Source: Hahella sp. HNIBRBA332
Lineage (GTDB): Bacteria; Pseudomonadota; Gammaproteobacteria; Pseudomonadales; Oleiphilaceae
Reading direction: 5' to 3'
Length of the DNA stretch: 64,000 nt
Assembly (NCBI RefSeq): GCF_030719035.1
Contig: NZ_CP132203.1
Location: 4,358,501-4,422,500 of the forward strand
Below, in pieces: positions 25,003 through 34,895 of this stretch (positions are counted from its first letter, which is position 1; each line of letters starts with the position of its first letter). The translations under genes and the position numbers were made by a program. The notes under the pieces are model-generated. The model was not told the origin of the DNA and searched no databases. It saw nothing but the letters and a program-made list of their open reading frames with translations.

Positions 25003-26007
25003 TTACTTGACCGCAGCGCGAGCTTGCTCCAACCAGCCGTCAAACTTCTTCTGATTGGCTTTGATCCAACCGTCAACATGACGCTCGATTTCGGCGGCGC
25101 TGTCTTCGCCATCGCGCATACGCAGATTTTGCGCGCTGATGTCGTTGGCGCTGATTTTCATGATGGAAAACAGCTTGGCCGCCGCCGGATTGTTCTTGGC
25201 GAACTCCAGATTGGCCACGATACGTTGATTATTGGCCTGGAAGCCATAGTTACTGCCGTCAGGCAAGCTGGTGTCGATGTCTTTACGCTCGCCCGGCAGA
25301 GAAGAAAACGGCACCTGCAACCAGACTACGTCTTTGCCAGGAACCATCACGCCGCTGACCCAGTATGGCGTCCAAGTGTAGTACAACACTGGCTGCCCCT
25401 GCTTATAGCGGGCGATGGTGTCCGCGATGATGGCGGAGTAGCTGCCCTGGTTGTGAGCGACAGTTTTACGCAGGCCGTATGCGTCCAAGTGGTGCTCAAT
25501 GACTTTCTCGCAGCCCCACCCAGGATTACAGCCAGCCAGATCCGCCTTGCCGTCGCCATCTGCGTCAAACAACTTGGCGATCTTTGGATCTTGCAGCTGT
25601 TTGATGTTTTTGATGCCGTGCTTGTCCGCCGTGGCCTTGTCGATCAGGTAGCCCTGCAGCGCGCCAGATGAATAGACGCCTTCACGATACAGTTTCTCGT
25701 CGCCGCCGGCTTTGGTGAAGAAATCCACGTGCAGCGGATCCCAATGGTCCGCCATGAATGTGCCGTCGCCATTAGCCAGCGCAACGTGGCCCGTTGCGTA
25801 TTCCACTTCTTTAATGGGCTTGACGTCGTAGCCCAGCTTTTCCAGGGCTTTCATGACCAATAAGGTCTGGAACGTCTCTTCCGCTATGGAGCTTTTCAGA
25901 GGCTGCACCTCCACGCCCTTGCCCGGCATACCTTCAGCATGCGCCGTGAAAGACAGCGCGCCCATGACCAGCGCGGCGAAACAGCTCTTTATACTTTTCA
26001 AGCTCAT
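25003..26007 (-). CDS. proX: Glycine betaine/proline ABC transporter substrate-binding protein
   Basis: I use ATG 26007 (334 aa), preceded by AGGAGAAATTG. The signal peptide ends SFTAHA-EGM. The OpuAC-type fold shows GKGVEVQPLKSSIAEETFQT, GDGTFMADHWDPLHVDFF, CNPGWGCEKVIEHHLDAYGL and VLYYTWTPYWVS. The Trp residues are candidates for the aromatic box that holds betaine. It is the third gene of proVWX on this strand. The role is osmoprotectant uptake; regulation is not visible. Confidence 0.92.
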   Translation of the reverse strand: MSLKSIKSCFAALVMGALSFTAHAEGMPGKGVEVQPLKSSIAEETFQTLLVMKALEKLGYDVKPIKEVEYATGHVALANGDGTFMADHWDPLHVDFFTKAGGDEKLYREGVYSSGALQGYLIDKATADKHGIKNIKQLQDPKIAKLFDADGDGKADLAGCNPGWGCEKVIEHHLDAYGLRKTVAHNQGSYSAIIADTIARYKQGQPVLYYTWTPYWVSGVMVPGKDVVWLQVPFSSLPGERKDIDTSLPDGSNYGFQANNQRIVANLEFAKNNPAAAKLFSIMKISANDISAQNLRMRDGEDSAAEIERHVDGWIKANQKKFDGWLEQARAAVK

Positions 26008-26109
26008 CAATTTCTCCTGTTTGTTATCAGTAATTTCGATGACTTTATTTATCGAGGGATGAATCAAGGCGGCGCCTTTAACACGCGTCGCCCGATATAA
26101 GTTGCGTCG

Positions 26110-27219
26110 TCAGGAAGCTTCTGCGGATTTCCCCATCCAGCGACGCACCAGCCCAACCGGGCCAGCGTCATACCAATGACGGGTCGGACGACTGCGTGCG
26201 TCCCGACCCAAAGCCTGAGTCATACGGTCCAGCATGATGGCGAGCAAAACAATGCCAACGCCGCCGACCGTCGCCAGCCCCATATCGAGCCGGCCAATTC
26301 CACGTAATACCATTTGCCCCAGACCGCCTACGGCGATCATGGACGCAATAACCACCATGGACAGCGCCAGCATCAGCGTCTGATTGACTCCGGCCATGAT
26401 AGTCGGGGTCGCCAATGGCAGTTGCACTTTAAACAGAAGCTGCCGCGGACTGGCGCCAAAAGAGCGGGCCGCTTCCACCAGATCCTCCGGCACCTGTCGA
26501 ATGCCCAGACTGGTCAGCCGAATCAACGGCGGCAGGGCGAAAATAATCGTCACCGCCACGCCCGGCACATTACCGATGCCAAAAAGCATGACGATGGGCA
26601 CCAGATAGACGAATGCGGGAGTGGTCTGCATGGCGTCCAGCAGTGGCCTGACCGCCGAGGCGGCGCGATCACTGCGCGCCAGCCAGATGCCAGTCGGCAA
26701 GCCTATAAGCAGACAGAACAGAACGGAAGTGAGTACTAACGCCAGGGTTACCATCGCCTCATTCCAGGCGCCGATCAACCCCACCAGAGTAAGACTGATA
26801 AGCGACCCGATCGCTAATTTACGACCGGATAACTGCCACGCCAACAGCGCGAAAAACAGAATCACAAAAGTTGCCGGAATGGCTTGTAGTCCCGCTTCAA
26901 TGGAACTGAGCGTGATGTCGATCGGCCAGCGAATAGCCTGGAATACGGGGCGAAAATGATTCACCACCCAGTCGAGCCCTTGTTCAACCCAACTGTCGAG
27001 GGGAATCACTGCATCCTGAAAAGGATCGAGAATATCGAAAGGAGTATCTTGAAGCGGCTCATCCGCCGGGGCGTCCAACCATCCCGACGCCGTATCTGCA
27101 GCCGGTTCGTTCGCCGCCGCGCCATCGCCCGCCGAGGCGCCCCATGGGTTGGCGGAAGGTTCCGGCGCATCTTCAGCCGGCGTGGACCAGGGATTGGAAG
27201 CTTGTTTATCGTCAGCCAT
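26110..27219 (-). CDS. proW: Glycine betaine ABC transporter permease
   Basis: The 369-aa protein has an unusually long, acidic, Pro/Ala-rich N-terminal tail (residues 1-~75). A membrane domain with about seven helices follows. The permease EAA loop reads EAARSFGASPRQLLFKVQLP at about 246-265, where the ATPase docks. It lies between proV and proX in the operon (gap to proX 102 nt). Transport direction is inward for quaternary amines. Confidence 0.9.
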   Translation of the reverse strand: MADDKQASNPWSTPAEDAPEPSANPWGASAGDGAAANEPAADTASGWLDAPADEPLQDTPFDILDPFQDAVIPLDSWVEQGLDWVVNHFRPVFQAIRWPIDITLSSIEAGLQAIPATFVILFFALLAWQLSGRKLAIGSLISLTLVGLIGAWNEAMVTLALVLTSVLFCLLIGLPTGIWLARSDRAASAVRPLLDAMQTTPAFVYLVPIVMLFGIGNVPGVAVTIIFALPPLIRLTSLGIRQVPEDLVEAARSFGASPRQLLFKVQLPLATPTIMAGVNQTLMLALSMVVIASMIAVGGLGQMVLRGIGRLDMGLATVGGVGIVLLAIMLDRMTQALGRDARSRPTRHWYDAGPVGLVRRWMGKSAEAS

Positions 27220-27245
27220 GAATACCTCTAATAACTATTTCCGGC

Positions 27246-28457
27246 TTAAGCCCGGCTATGCCCGTTTGCATTGCTGCGATCCAACGCTTCAAGCAGCGTG
27301 GCCTTATTTATGACGCCAGCGTAGCGGCCATCGGCGTCCACGACCGGGAGAGCGCAAGGCGCCTGCGCAACGGAGCCGATCAATTCGCCCAGAGAGACAT
27401 TCGAGGTCACCGGCTCCACCTCAGACAGGTAAGCGCTGGTGATTTTCTGCGCCTCGGCCTGACTGCTGGCGCGCAGCGAGTCCACTGACACCACGCCGTG
27501 AAACTTCCGATCCGGGCCGACCACATAGCCAAAATCCCGATCATGCTCTTTCAAGCGCTGCAACGCGGAGCGTACTCCCATCCCTTCTCTTTCGATCAGA
27601 GTAACCTGAGTTTTACGGGCGATATCACCGGCGCTCAACACGGAGGTGACATCCACACCGCGGAAAAAGGATTTCACATAGTCATCCGCAGGGTTATTGA
27701 GGATTTCCTCCGGCGTACCCACTTGCACCACGCGCCCGCCTTCCATAATGGCGATGCGGTCGCCAATGCGCATGGCCTCATCGAGATCATGGGAGATAAA
27801 AATGATGGTGCGCTTGTCACTTTCCTGCAGTTGCAGTAACTGGTCCTGCATTTCCGTGCGAATAAGCGGGTCCAGCGCGGAAAATGCTTCATCCATCAGC
27901 AGGATATGAGGGTCATTGGCGAGGGCGCGAGCCAGACCGACCCGCTGCTGCATGCCTCCGGACAGTTCGTCCGGATAGCTATTGGCGTATGCGTTCAAGC
28001 CAACCTTTTCCAGCGCCTCCATGGCTCTGGCCTCGCGTTCGGTCACAGGAACGCTGGATAGCTCCAGCCCGAAGGCGGTGTTTTGCACGACATTGAGGTG
28101 AGGCATGAGCGCGAAGGATTGAAACACCATGCTCATTTTGGTGCGGCGCACATTGAGAAGCGCTTCGTCATTCATGGCGATGATGTCTTCGTCATCCACC
28201 AGAATATTGCCGGAAGAAGGCTCGATCAATCGATTAAGTAAACGCACCAACGTTGATTTACCGGAGCCGGACAACCCCATCACAACAAATATTTCGCCTT
28301 CCCTGACTTCGAAGTTGGCGTTGCAGACGCCTACCGTCTGCCCTGTTCGGGAAAATATCTCCGACTTGTCCACGCCCTGGTTAAGGAGTTTCAGCGCAGC
28401 GTCCGGTTCTGCGCCGAATATCTTGTACAAATTCTTAACAACTAACTTATTTTTCAT
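27246..28457 (-). CDS. proV: Glycine betaine ABC transporter ATP-binding protein
   Basis: ATG 28457 gives 403 aa; the frame is open 30 codons upstream but that stretch does not resemble ProV. Walker A GLSGSGKST, signature LSGGMQQRVGLARAL and Walker B ILLMDEAFSALDP are intact. The C-terminal third (from about residue 275) is a tandem CBS domain, the ionic-strength sensor in this subfamily. First gene of proVWX; the long A/T-rich region upstream probably holds its promoter. Confidence 0.93.
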   Translation of the reverse strand: MKNKLVVKNLYKIFGAEPDAALKLLNQGVDKSEIFSRTGQTVGVCNANFEVREGEIFVVMGLSGSGKSTLVRLLNRLIEPSSGNILVDDEDIIAMNDEALLNVRRTKMSMVFQSFALMPHLNVVQNTAFGLELSSVPVTEREARAMEALEKVGLNAYANSYPDELSGGMQQRVGLARALANDPHILLMDEAFSALDPLIRTEMQDQLLQLQESDKRTIIFISHDLDEAMRIGDRIAIMEGGRVVQVGTPEEILNNPADDYVKSFFRGVDVTSVLSAGDIARKTQVTLIEREGMGVRSALQRLKEHDRDFGYVVGPDRKFHGVVSVDSLRASSQAEAQKITSAYLSEVEPVTSNVSLGELIGSVAQAPCALPVVDADGRYAGVINKATLLEALDRSNANGHSRA

Positions 28458-29000
28458 CAGTGGCTTCTGTTGCTCGTCTATGCCGCCGCGCCATCCCGGA
28501 CGCCTTCTGCGACAAGGGCTCGGCGGCATTTTCAGAAACGCCTCCAATGGGGGTGCGGCTAAGCATTATTGTTAGACCCAATTAAAAAACAGCTTTCAAT
28601 TCTAACTAATATTTAAGCATTTAACCAATCCACACCAATTAGACACGTTTAAACAACAGAAACAAAACCCCTACAAACCGCATAATATACAGACAATTAC
28701 GAGATAAATTTAGGTATTTTTTACGATAGGATTGATCAGGAATACGTCTACAAGGCAAAGAAATATTACAGAACGCAGAAAAAGTAGTTATACAACTAAA
28801 ATTATTAATACAAACTACTTAACGCAAAGTGAGAAGCATTGGCAGGAGAATACACAGATTCGATCCTCAAATGATTGCAGAAAGACCCAGTAAGAGAAAA
28901 AATAGACGCCCTTCGGCGCGCCCTGCCCGCCAAGATGAGATGAATGCTTTACTCAACGCCCGGACGTCGCCGGAGCGCCCAATCAAAAAAGAGCCTGAAC
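28458..29000. other. A/T-rich intergenic region between proV and trmL
   Basis: This 543-bp region separates the divergent proVWX operon and trmL. The middle (about 28570-28830) is markedly A/T rich, unlike the flanks. This is usual for osmotically regulated promoters bound by nucleoid proteins, but I cannot point to a defined site. No gene is seen. Confidence 0.4.
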
Positions 29001-29465
29001 GTGCTGAATATTGTTTTATTCCAACCGGAAATCCCGCCCAACACTGGCAACATCATAAGACTCTGCGCAAATTGCGGATTCGCCCTGCATCTTATCGAAC
29101 CCCTTGGATTCACCTGGGACGATAAGAGATTGCAACGCGCCGGTCTGGACTACCACGAGTACGCGCCAGTAAAACGACATGGGGATTTTCAACAGTTTCT
29201 GGACGACGTGCGTCCCAATAAGGTTTACGCGCTATCCACTCGCGGCAAATCCTACTATCACGAAGCGTCCTTCGCCGCCGGCGACGCCCTGGTGTTCGGA
29301 CCGGAGACCCGCGGCCTCCCCCAACAGATGCTGGACGATCTGGGGCCGGAGTCCTGCTTGCGCGTCCCCATGCGACAAGGCAGCCGCAGCCTCAACCTGT
29401 CCAACACCGTCGCGTTGGTATCCTATGAAGCCTGGCGCCAGCTGGGATTCGAGGGCGGTCTTTAA
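29001..29465 (+). CDS. trmL: tRNA (cytidine/uridine-34 2'-O)-methyltransferase
   Basis: I start at GTG 29001 (AAGAG upstream), which gives the family's usual 154 residues beginning (V)LNIVLFQPEIPPNTGNIIR. The SPOUT knot motifs LVFGPETRGLP and RVPMRQGSRSLNLSNTVALV are complete. It methylates the wobble ribose of tRNA-Leu isoacceptors. Monocistronic with a terminator just after it. Confidence 0.93.
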   Translation: MLNIVLFQPEIPPNTGNIIRLCANCGFALHLIEPLGFTWDDKRLQRAGLDYHEYAPVKRHGDFQQFLDDVRPNKVYALSTRGKSYYHEASFAAGDALVFGPETRGLPQQMLDDLGPESCLRVPMRQGSRSLNLSNTVALVSYEAWRQLGFEGGL

Positions 29466-29473
29466 ACACAGCG

Positions 29474-29496
29474 AAGCCTCCTGTTGGAGGCTTTAT
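29474..29496 (+). terminator. Intrinsic terminator after trmL
   Basis: An 8-bp stem AAGCCTCC/GGAGGCTT with loop TGTT is followed by a short T/A tail, 9 nt after the trmL stop. Confidence 0.75.
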
Positions 29497-29543
29497 CCCG
29501 GGCGCCGCATCGAAGCCGAGAGCATAGCGCCGCCCAGTCTGAC

Positions 29544-29963
29544 TCAGTTCGCGACATGCAGACGCACGTCCACATTTCCTCTTGTCGCATTGGAGTATGG
29601 GCACACTTGATGAGCCTTGTCGACCAGCGCTTGCGCCGCTTCCAGCTCCAAACCGGGCAGTTCAATGAACAGGTCGATATCCAGACCAAAACCGCCAGGA
29701 ATCTGCCCTATTCCCACCTCAGCGCGGACATTCACATCAGCAGGAAGCGCGGCTTTTTGCTGGCTCGCCACAAACTTCAACGCGCCGATGAAACATGCGG
29801 AATAACCCGCTGCGAATAGTTGCTCAGGGTTCGTCGCCTCTCCGCCGGCGCCGCCCAGTTCTTTGGGCGTCGTCAATCGCACATCCAACACGCCATCGGA
29901 GGATTTCGCATGACCATCTCGGCCGCCTGTGGAAGTGACTGCTGCTTTATAAAGTACGTTCAT
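29544..29963 (-). CDS. ohr: Organic hydroperoxide resistance protein Ohr
   Basis: The 139-aa protein has both redox cysteines of Ohr: C57 in FAAGYSACFIGAL and C121 in HQVCPYSNATRGN, plus the Arg/Glu region near the N-terminus (GGEATNPEQLF). It reduces fatty-acid and other organic hydroperoxides with dihydrolipoyl protein as reductant in the cytoplasm. No OhrR gene is adjacent. Confidence 0.93.
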   Translation of the reverse strand: MNVLYKAAVTSTGGRDGHAKSSDGVLDVRLTTPKELGGAGGEATNPEQLFAAGYSACFIGALKFVASQQKAALPADVNVRAEVGIGQIPGGFGLDIDLFIELPGLELEAAQALVDKAHQVCPYSNATRGNVDVRLHVAN

Positions 29964-30120
29964 TCGGGTTTCCTTTTTCGTGCTCTGATACTTTTTGGGT
30001 TAACCGGGTCATCCGGGAACGAGAAGATATTATCGCAACAATAGTTATCGCGATAAGTTTAATTTCCTATCAAAGCCATAGCCCTTCGCTATCCCTGAAG
30101 AAACCCAAATTAAAGACGAA

Positions 30121-30146
30121 AAAAAAGCCGGATAACCGGCTTTCTT
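30121..30146 (-). terminator. Terminator downstream of secB
   Basis: The stem AAAGCCGG/CCGGCTTT (30124-30131 with 30136-30143) is preceded on the plus strand by a run of A, that is, a T-run on the minus strand after the secB stop. Confidence 0.85.
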
Positions 30147-30164
30147 AACAAGGAAACACTCAGC

Positions 30165-30644
30165 TTAGTGCTTGGCTTCTTCTGCAGGAGCGGCCTGCTG
30201 CGCCTGTTGACGCTTCACGGCTTCCGCATAGATAGCGTCGAAATTGACCGGCTGCAGCATCAACGCAGGGAAGCTGCCTTTAACCGCCAACATGTCGATA
30301 GTTTCGCGAGCGTACGGGAACAGAATGTTCGGGCAGAAAGCGCCCAGGGTTTGCGCCAGTTGCTGTGGGCTCAAACCGTCGATCATGAATACGCCGGCTT
30401 GCTGTACTTCGATAACGAACGCAGTCTTATCAGCCAGTTTGGCGGTGATGGTCAGGGTCAAAACGACTTCCCACTGGTTGTCGCTGACTTTTTTATTCTC
30501 AGTGTTCAGGTCCATATTGACCTGGGGCTTCCACTCAGACTGGAATACCGCCGGAGAGTTTGGCGATTCGAAAGAAAGGTCTTTCAGATAAATACGTTGC
30601 AGCGCGAAAACTGGCTGCTTGGGAGCTTCTGCATTCTCAGACAT
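30165..30644 (-). CDS. secB: SecB export chaperone
   Basis: The 159-aa protein has the SecB pattern FALQRIYLKDLSFESPNSPA, an LTITAKLADKTAFVIEVQQAG segment and CPNILFPYARETIDML. SecB is a tetrameric cytosolic chaperone that passes unfolded preproteins to SecA. It is followed on the chromosome (upstream on this strand) by grxC and yibN, the standard gammaproteobacterial order. Confidence 0.96.
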   Translation of the reverse strand: MSENAEAPKQPVFALQRIYLKDLSFESPNSPAVFQSEWKPQVNMDLNTENKKVSDNQWEVVLTLTITAKLADKTAFVIEVQQAGVFMIDGLSPQQLAQTLGAFCPNILFPYARETIDMLAVKGSFPALMLQPVNFDAIYAEAVKRQQAQQAAPAEEAKH

Positions 30645-30774
30645 GACTCTACCTTGATCTCTTTATATTGGTTTGCGGCTCGCAGCAGCGAACCCCCCTT
30701 GGTTAACTGGCGTCGGCGTGCGTCCGCAAACGCAATAGCCATGAAGCCGACACACGTCGTTATTTTTCAATTAT

Positions 30775-31068
30775 TCAGGAAGGGGAGACTGATTCATCCG
30801 ACGCTCCCGATTGCAGAAGCGCATCCAGCATGCCGGCTCGCTCCAGACCGTAGAGTTCGTCGCAGCCCCCCACATGTTCCTCACCGATCCAAATCTGCGG
30901 CACCGTGCGGCGACCGCTTTTCTGCATCATTTCCTGTCTCAGGGCGGCATTGAAATCAACTTTAATTTCTTCGAAAGACGCCCCTTTGGCCTCCAGGAGA
31001 CGCTTAGCCCGGATACAATACGGGCAGAACTCCGTGGTGTAAATGGTCACGGGATTTAACTGGGCCAT
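30775..31068 (-). CDS. grxC: Glutaredoxin 3
   Basis: The 97-aa protein has the CPYC active site at residues 15-18 (TTEFCPYCIRAKRLL), TVPQIWIG with the cis-Pro, and GGCDELYGLERAG for glutathione binding. It reduces disulfides with glutathione. It lies between yibN and secB on the same strand, probably in one operon. Confidence 0.95.
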   Translation of the reverse strand: MAQLNPVTIYTTEFCPYCIRAKRLLEAKGASFEEIKVDFNAALRQEMMQKSGRRTVPQIWIGEEHVGGCDELYGLERAGMLDALLQSGASDESVSPS

Positions 31069-31111
31069 AAAGAATACCGCTTAAAACGTCACTTCTAATA
31101 CATATGGGCTT

Positions 31112-31528
31112 TTATTTTTTTGACAATGGCAAATTTGCATTACGCCATTCGACAATGCCGCCCGATAGACGCTGAACGCCAGTGACGCCAGCCGCCGCCA
31201 AAGCTCTGACCGCCATGCCGGAATGCTGCCCCATCTTGTCGGCGATGACGATAGTCTTGCCTTCGTGCTTCTTCAGTTCGCCGGCGCGTTCCTTCAAGCT
31301 GGTGACGGGCATATGAATGGAGCCTTTGATCACGCCTTCCGCCAGATCCTTCTTCTCACGCACATCCACGATAACGGCTTCATCATTGTTCATCAGCCTG
31401 ACCACTTGCTGCGGAGACAGAGATTTACCGCCGCGCAAACGCTCAGTAAGCAGCAGAGCGACTGCCAGACCGACGAATAATGAGCTTAGAATCCAGTGAT
31501 CGAGAGCAAATAAAAGATACTTCTCCAT
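31112..31528 (-). CDS. yibN: YibN-type membrane rhodanese-like protein
   Basis: The 138-aa protein has one N-terminal transmembrane helix (about 12-27) and a rhodanese fold (NNDEAVIVDVREKKDLAEGV, VQRLSGGIVEWRNANLPL). At the active loop IADKMGQHS the usual catalytic Cys position is Asp, so sulfurtransferase activity is unlikely. I believe E. coli YibN also has Asp there, so this is family-typical. First gene of yibN-grxC-secB, divergent from gpmI. Confidence 0.85.
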   Translation of the reverse strand: MEKYLLFALDHWILSSLFVGLAVALLLTERLRGGKSLSPQQVVRLMNNDEAVIVDVREKKDLAEGVIKGSIHMPVTSLKERAGELKKHEGKTIVIADKMGQHSGMAVRALAAAGVTGVQRLSGGIVEWRNANLPLSKK

Positions 31529-31969
31529 AACTCCGCCTTTTCTTTAATAATCTTCTGGGGAAGCGTCGCGGCCCTGCTCCGCTTCGATGTCACAGCCCCC
31601 ACATCGCGCGCCGGCGATGTCGATGACTTAAATCTGTTCGCAATCGGCGCTGTCTCCGCCTGAAAAGCCCGGGCATTATACACAGCCGCCATAGGTTTCA
31701 GAAGACAAAGCCCTGGCCGTCTCACCGATTCCGAATGACGACTCACGAATAAACAATAACTATCAACTGCAAAGCAGTTTTAAATTTAAACTATCCATAC
31801 AACTCACAGTATGCTGAGCCTAACGAAAATCCCAACTCGGCGAACAAGCTGAAGCCAAGCGCAGTCTGGGCGGACAACGGATTCCGACGTTTCTCCGATT
31901 GACGGCTTTCAAGACATAGGCGCTAATTCCAAGTAGAATACTCGTAAAATTACTAATGGCGGACAGAAA
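31529..31969. other. Divergent promoter region between yibN and gpmI
   Basis: This 441-bp region has no convincing gene; an 86-codon minus-strand frame here is Arg-rich and looks like chance. A/T-rich patches at 31770-31800 and 31920-31960 are the likely promoter areas for the two divergent operons. Confidence 0.4.
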
Positions 31970-33514
31970 ATGACTGCAAAACGCAAACCTACAGCTTTAC
32001 TTATTTTAGACGGTTGGGGATATCGCGAAGGCAAAGATTCGAACGCTATCGCCAACGCCAATACCCCGTTCTGGGACCAGATATCCAGCCAAAACCCACA
32101 CGTTCTCATACACACCTCCGGTATGGCGGTGGGCCTTCCCGACGGCCAGATGGGCAACTCTGAAGTTGGCCACATGAACCTGGGCGCCGGCCGTATCGTT
32201 TATCAGAACTTCACCCGCATCACCAAAGACATTGAAGACGGCGTGTTCGCGCAGAATCCCGCCATCAGCTCCGCTATCGATAAAGCGGTCAGCAACGGCA
32301 AAGCGGTCCATCTGCTTGGCCTGCTCTCTCCCGGTGGCGTGCATAGCCATGAAGACCATATTTTAGCGGCCTGCAAAGTCGCCAAAGAGCGCGGCGCGGA
32401 CAAAGTCTATGTGCATGCGTTTCTGGACGGCCGCGATACGCCGCCCCGCAGCGCGCAGCCTTCGCTGGAGCGCACCGATAAACTGCTGAAAGAACTGGGC
32501 TGCGGCCGCGTCGCTTCCATCATCGGACGCTACTACGCCATGGACCGCGACAACCGCTGGGATCGTGTACAGGCCGCCTACGACCTGCTGACCCTGGGCG
32601 AAGCGCCTTATCACGCAGAAAGCGCAGTGCAGGCATTGACCGCCGCCTATGAGCGGGGCGAAGACGACGAGTTTGTGAAAGCCACTCTTATAAAAGGAAG
32701 CGGCGATAACGACGCGGTTATTAGTGATGGCGACGCCGTCATTTTCATGAACTTCCGCGCCGACCGCGCCCGTGAGCTGACCCGCTGCTTCGTCGAGCAG
32801 GATTTCGATGGTTTCCAGCGCAACAAACTACCCAAGCTGGCGGACTTCGTCATGCTGACCGAATACGCCGCCACCATCCACACCGCCTGCGCCTACCCCG
32901 CCACGGAGCTGACCAACAGCATCGGCGAGTACATGGCCAATTTGCACAAGACTCAATTGCGCATTGCGGAAACGGAAAAATACGCCCACGTCACCTTCTT
33001 CTTCAGTGGCGGTAAAGAAGCCCTGTTCGAAGGCGAAGAGCGCATTCTGGTGCCTTCTCCCGACGTGGCGACTTACGATCTGAAACCGGAAATGAGCGCG
33101 CCGGAAGTTACCGATAAACTGGTGGAGGCGATTAAGTCAGGCAAGTTCGATTTGATCGTTTGCAACTACGCTAACGGCGATATGGTCGGCCACTCCGGCG
33201 TTTACGACGCGGCGATGAAAGCAGCCGAATGTATCGATCAATGTCTGAAGCGTATCGCCGACGCTTTGCAGGAAGTGGGCGGCCAGTGCCTGATCACCGC
33301 CGACCACGGCAACGCGGAGCAAATGGTGGATGAGAACGGCCAGCCCCATACGCAGCACACCACCGGCCCAGTGCCGCTGATCTACATAGGACCGCAGGAC
33401 ATTTCCCTGAAAGAAGACGGCAGACTGTGCGATATCGCGCCTTCCCTGCTTGATCTGATGGAGCTGGACAAGCCACAGGAAATGACAGGGGAATCCTTGA
33501 TCGTTCCGAACTGA
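31970..33514 (+). CDS. gpmI: 2,3-bisphosphoglycerate-independent phosphoglycerate mutase
   Basis: The 514-aa protein has the catalytic Ser64 in MGNSEVGHMNLGAG and metal sites LILDGWGYR (N-term), NYANGDMVGHSG and TADHGNAEQM (C-term) of the alkaline-phosphatase superfamily. It interconverts 3- and 2-phosphoglycerate using Mn2+. It begins the classical gpmI-envC-ctpA-yibQ run. Confidence 0.96.
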   Translation: MTAKRKPTALLILDGWGYREGKDSNAIANANTPFWDQISSQNPHVLIHTSGMAVGLPDGQMGNSEVGHMNLGAGRIVYQNFTRITKDIEDGVFAQNPAISSAIDKAVSNGKAVHLLGLLSPGGVHSHEDHILAACKVAKERGADKVYVHAFLDGRDTPPRSAQPSLERTDKLLKELGCGRVASIIGRYYAMDRDNRWDRVQAAYDLLTLGEAPYHAESAVQALTAAYERGEDDEFVKATLIKGSGDNDAVISDGDAVIFMNFRADRARELTRCFVEQDFDGFQRNKLPKLADFVMLTEYAATIHTACAYPATELTNSIGEYMANLHKTQLRIAETEKYAHVTFFFSGGKEALFEGEERILVPSPDVATYDLKPEMSAPEVTDKLVEAIKSGKFDLIVCNYANGDMVGHSGVYDAAMKAAECIDQCLKRIADALQEVGGQCLITADHGNAEQMVDENGQPHTQHTTGPVPLIYIGPQDISLKEDGRLCDIAPSLLDLMELDKPQEMTGESLIVPN

Positions 33515-33712
33515 TTCTCTATTTAGAGCAAAGAGGGAGAGCAGCAGACCTGTTCTCCCTTTCTTTATTCAGGTCACTAACCTCCCCCAACCTTGCCACC
33601 GGGTTTTGCGCCACAGGCCGAAACTCCTCTATACTTGCCGGGGCCAAATCCCGGAGCCTCCCCTTACAGAGGCGTACATAATTATTAATAAAAGAATTTT
33701 CATACCGACCGC

Positions 33713-34873
33713 ATGCAGCTTAGCCGTATCGTCCTCTACGTTATCGCAGTTCTGATGCTTGCGCCCGCGGCCGCCGGGAACGTCAGGGCTGACACCGGCT
33801 GGCAAGACCAGGGCGACCATGAAAAGAAGCTGAAGGAACTCAAGCGCGATATCAGCAAATTAAAAGACTGGATTCATGACGCCCAGGGTGAGCAAAGCGA
33901 TCTTGAAAAAGAGCTGCGCGCCACCGAGGAAAAAATCCAGGATAAAGTCAGGGAAATCAACAAAATCCAAACCTCTATCAACGACACTGAAAAGCAGGTC
34001 GATGAGCTGGAGGACAAGGAGAAAGAGCATCTGGCCTCTCTTTCGCAACAGAAAGGCTTACTCGCCAGACAGATTCAGGCCGCTTATGGCATGGGCCGCG
34101 AGCAAGGCGTCAAATTGCTGCTCAATGCGGAAGATCCCACCACCCTTCAGAGAATATTGGCCTACTACGATTACCTGAATCTGGCCCGTGGCGAGCACAT
34201 CGAAAAATATCGCCAGACTATCGAGGAACTAAAGCAGACCCGCGCAGAAATTCTCAAGCGCAATCAGGCGTTGCTGGAATCCCGTAACACTCTGGCCCGC
34301 AGCAAAGAAACCCTTGAATCCCAACGCAAAGAGCGGGAAGCGACGCTGGCCAAGCTCAACTCCAGCCTCAATTACAAACAAAACGAACTGACCCGCATGC
34401 AGAAAAACCAGAAGCAACTGGAGACGCTGGTCAAGGAAGTGGAAAAGGCCATATCTAACTTAGAGTTAACCCAAGACTCTGTGCCTTTCTCTAAACTCCG
34501 TGCTAAATTACCCAAACCTACGAAGGGCGCATTGCAGCAGCTTCAAGGACAATCCGGCGGTGGTTTCAGACCGTCCGGGGTATTTTTCCAAACCCCACTG
34601 AACACCCCTGTTTCCGCCGTGCATCACGGACGCGTCGTGTTTGCGGATTGGCTGCGGGGCTTCGGCCTGTTGATGATCATTGATCATGGCGATGGCTATA
34701 TGAGCCTGTATGGCTACAATCAAGCCTTACTCAAGGATACCGGCGATTGGGTTCGCAGCGGCGAGACCGTCGCCAGCGCCGGCAGCAGCGGAGGCCAGTC
34801 CGAAACCGGGCTATACTTTGAAATAAGGCATAACGGCAAGCCTGACGACCCTCTTCGATGGTTCAAGAAATAA
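33713..34873 (+). CDS. envC: EnvC, murein hydrolase activator
   Basis: The 386-aa protein has a signal peptide (residues 1-~26, GNVRA-DTG) and long coiled coil at about 35-255 (heptad-like KKLKELKRDISKLKDWIHDA and KEKEHLASLSQQ). The C-terminal LytM domain has HHGRVVFADWLRGFGLLMII and IDHGDGYMSLYG. The LytM zinc ligands are incomplete, as in EnvC proteins that activate amidases AmiA/B rather than cut murein. Periplasmic, acts at the division septum with FtsEX. Confidence 0.92.
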   Translation: MQLSRIVLYVIAVLMLAPAAAGNVRADTGWQDQGDHEKKLKELKRDISKLKDWIHDAQGEQSDLEKELRATEEKIQDKVREINKIQTSINDTEKQVDELEDKEKEHLASLSQQKGLLARQIQAAYGMGREQGVKLLLNAEDPTTLQRILAYYDYLNLARGEHIEKYRQTIEELKQTRAEILKRNQALLESRNTLARSKETLESQRKEREATLAKLNSSLNYKQNELTRMQKNQKQLETLVKEVEKAISNLELTQDSVPFSKLRAKLPKPTKGALQQLQGQSGGGFRPSGVFFQTPLNTPVSAVHHGRVVFADWLRGFGLLMIIDHGDGYMSLYGYNQALLKDTGDWVRSGETVASAGSSGGQSETGLYFEIRHNGKPDDPLRWFKK

Positions 34874-34895
34874 AGGTGAATGCAGGGAATTTAAT

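Noticed and set aside
31112..31528. Loss of the rhodanese catalytic Cys as an unusual mutation
   Set aside because: As far as I recall YibN homologues commonly have Asp there, so it is a family trait.
31486..31746. 86-codon minus-strand frame between yibN and gpmI
   Set aside because: Arg/Ser-rich translation without domain; it overlaps the yibN start and the divergent promoter region.
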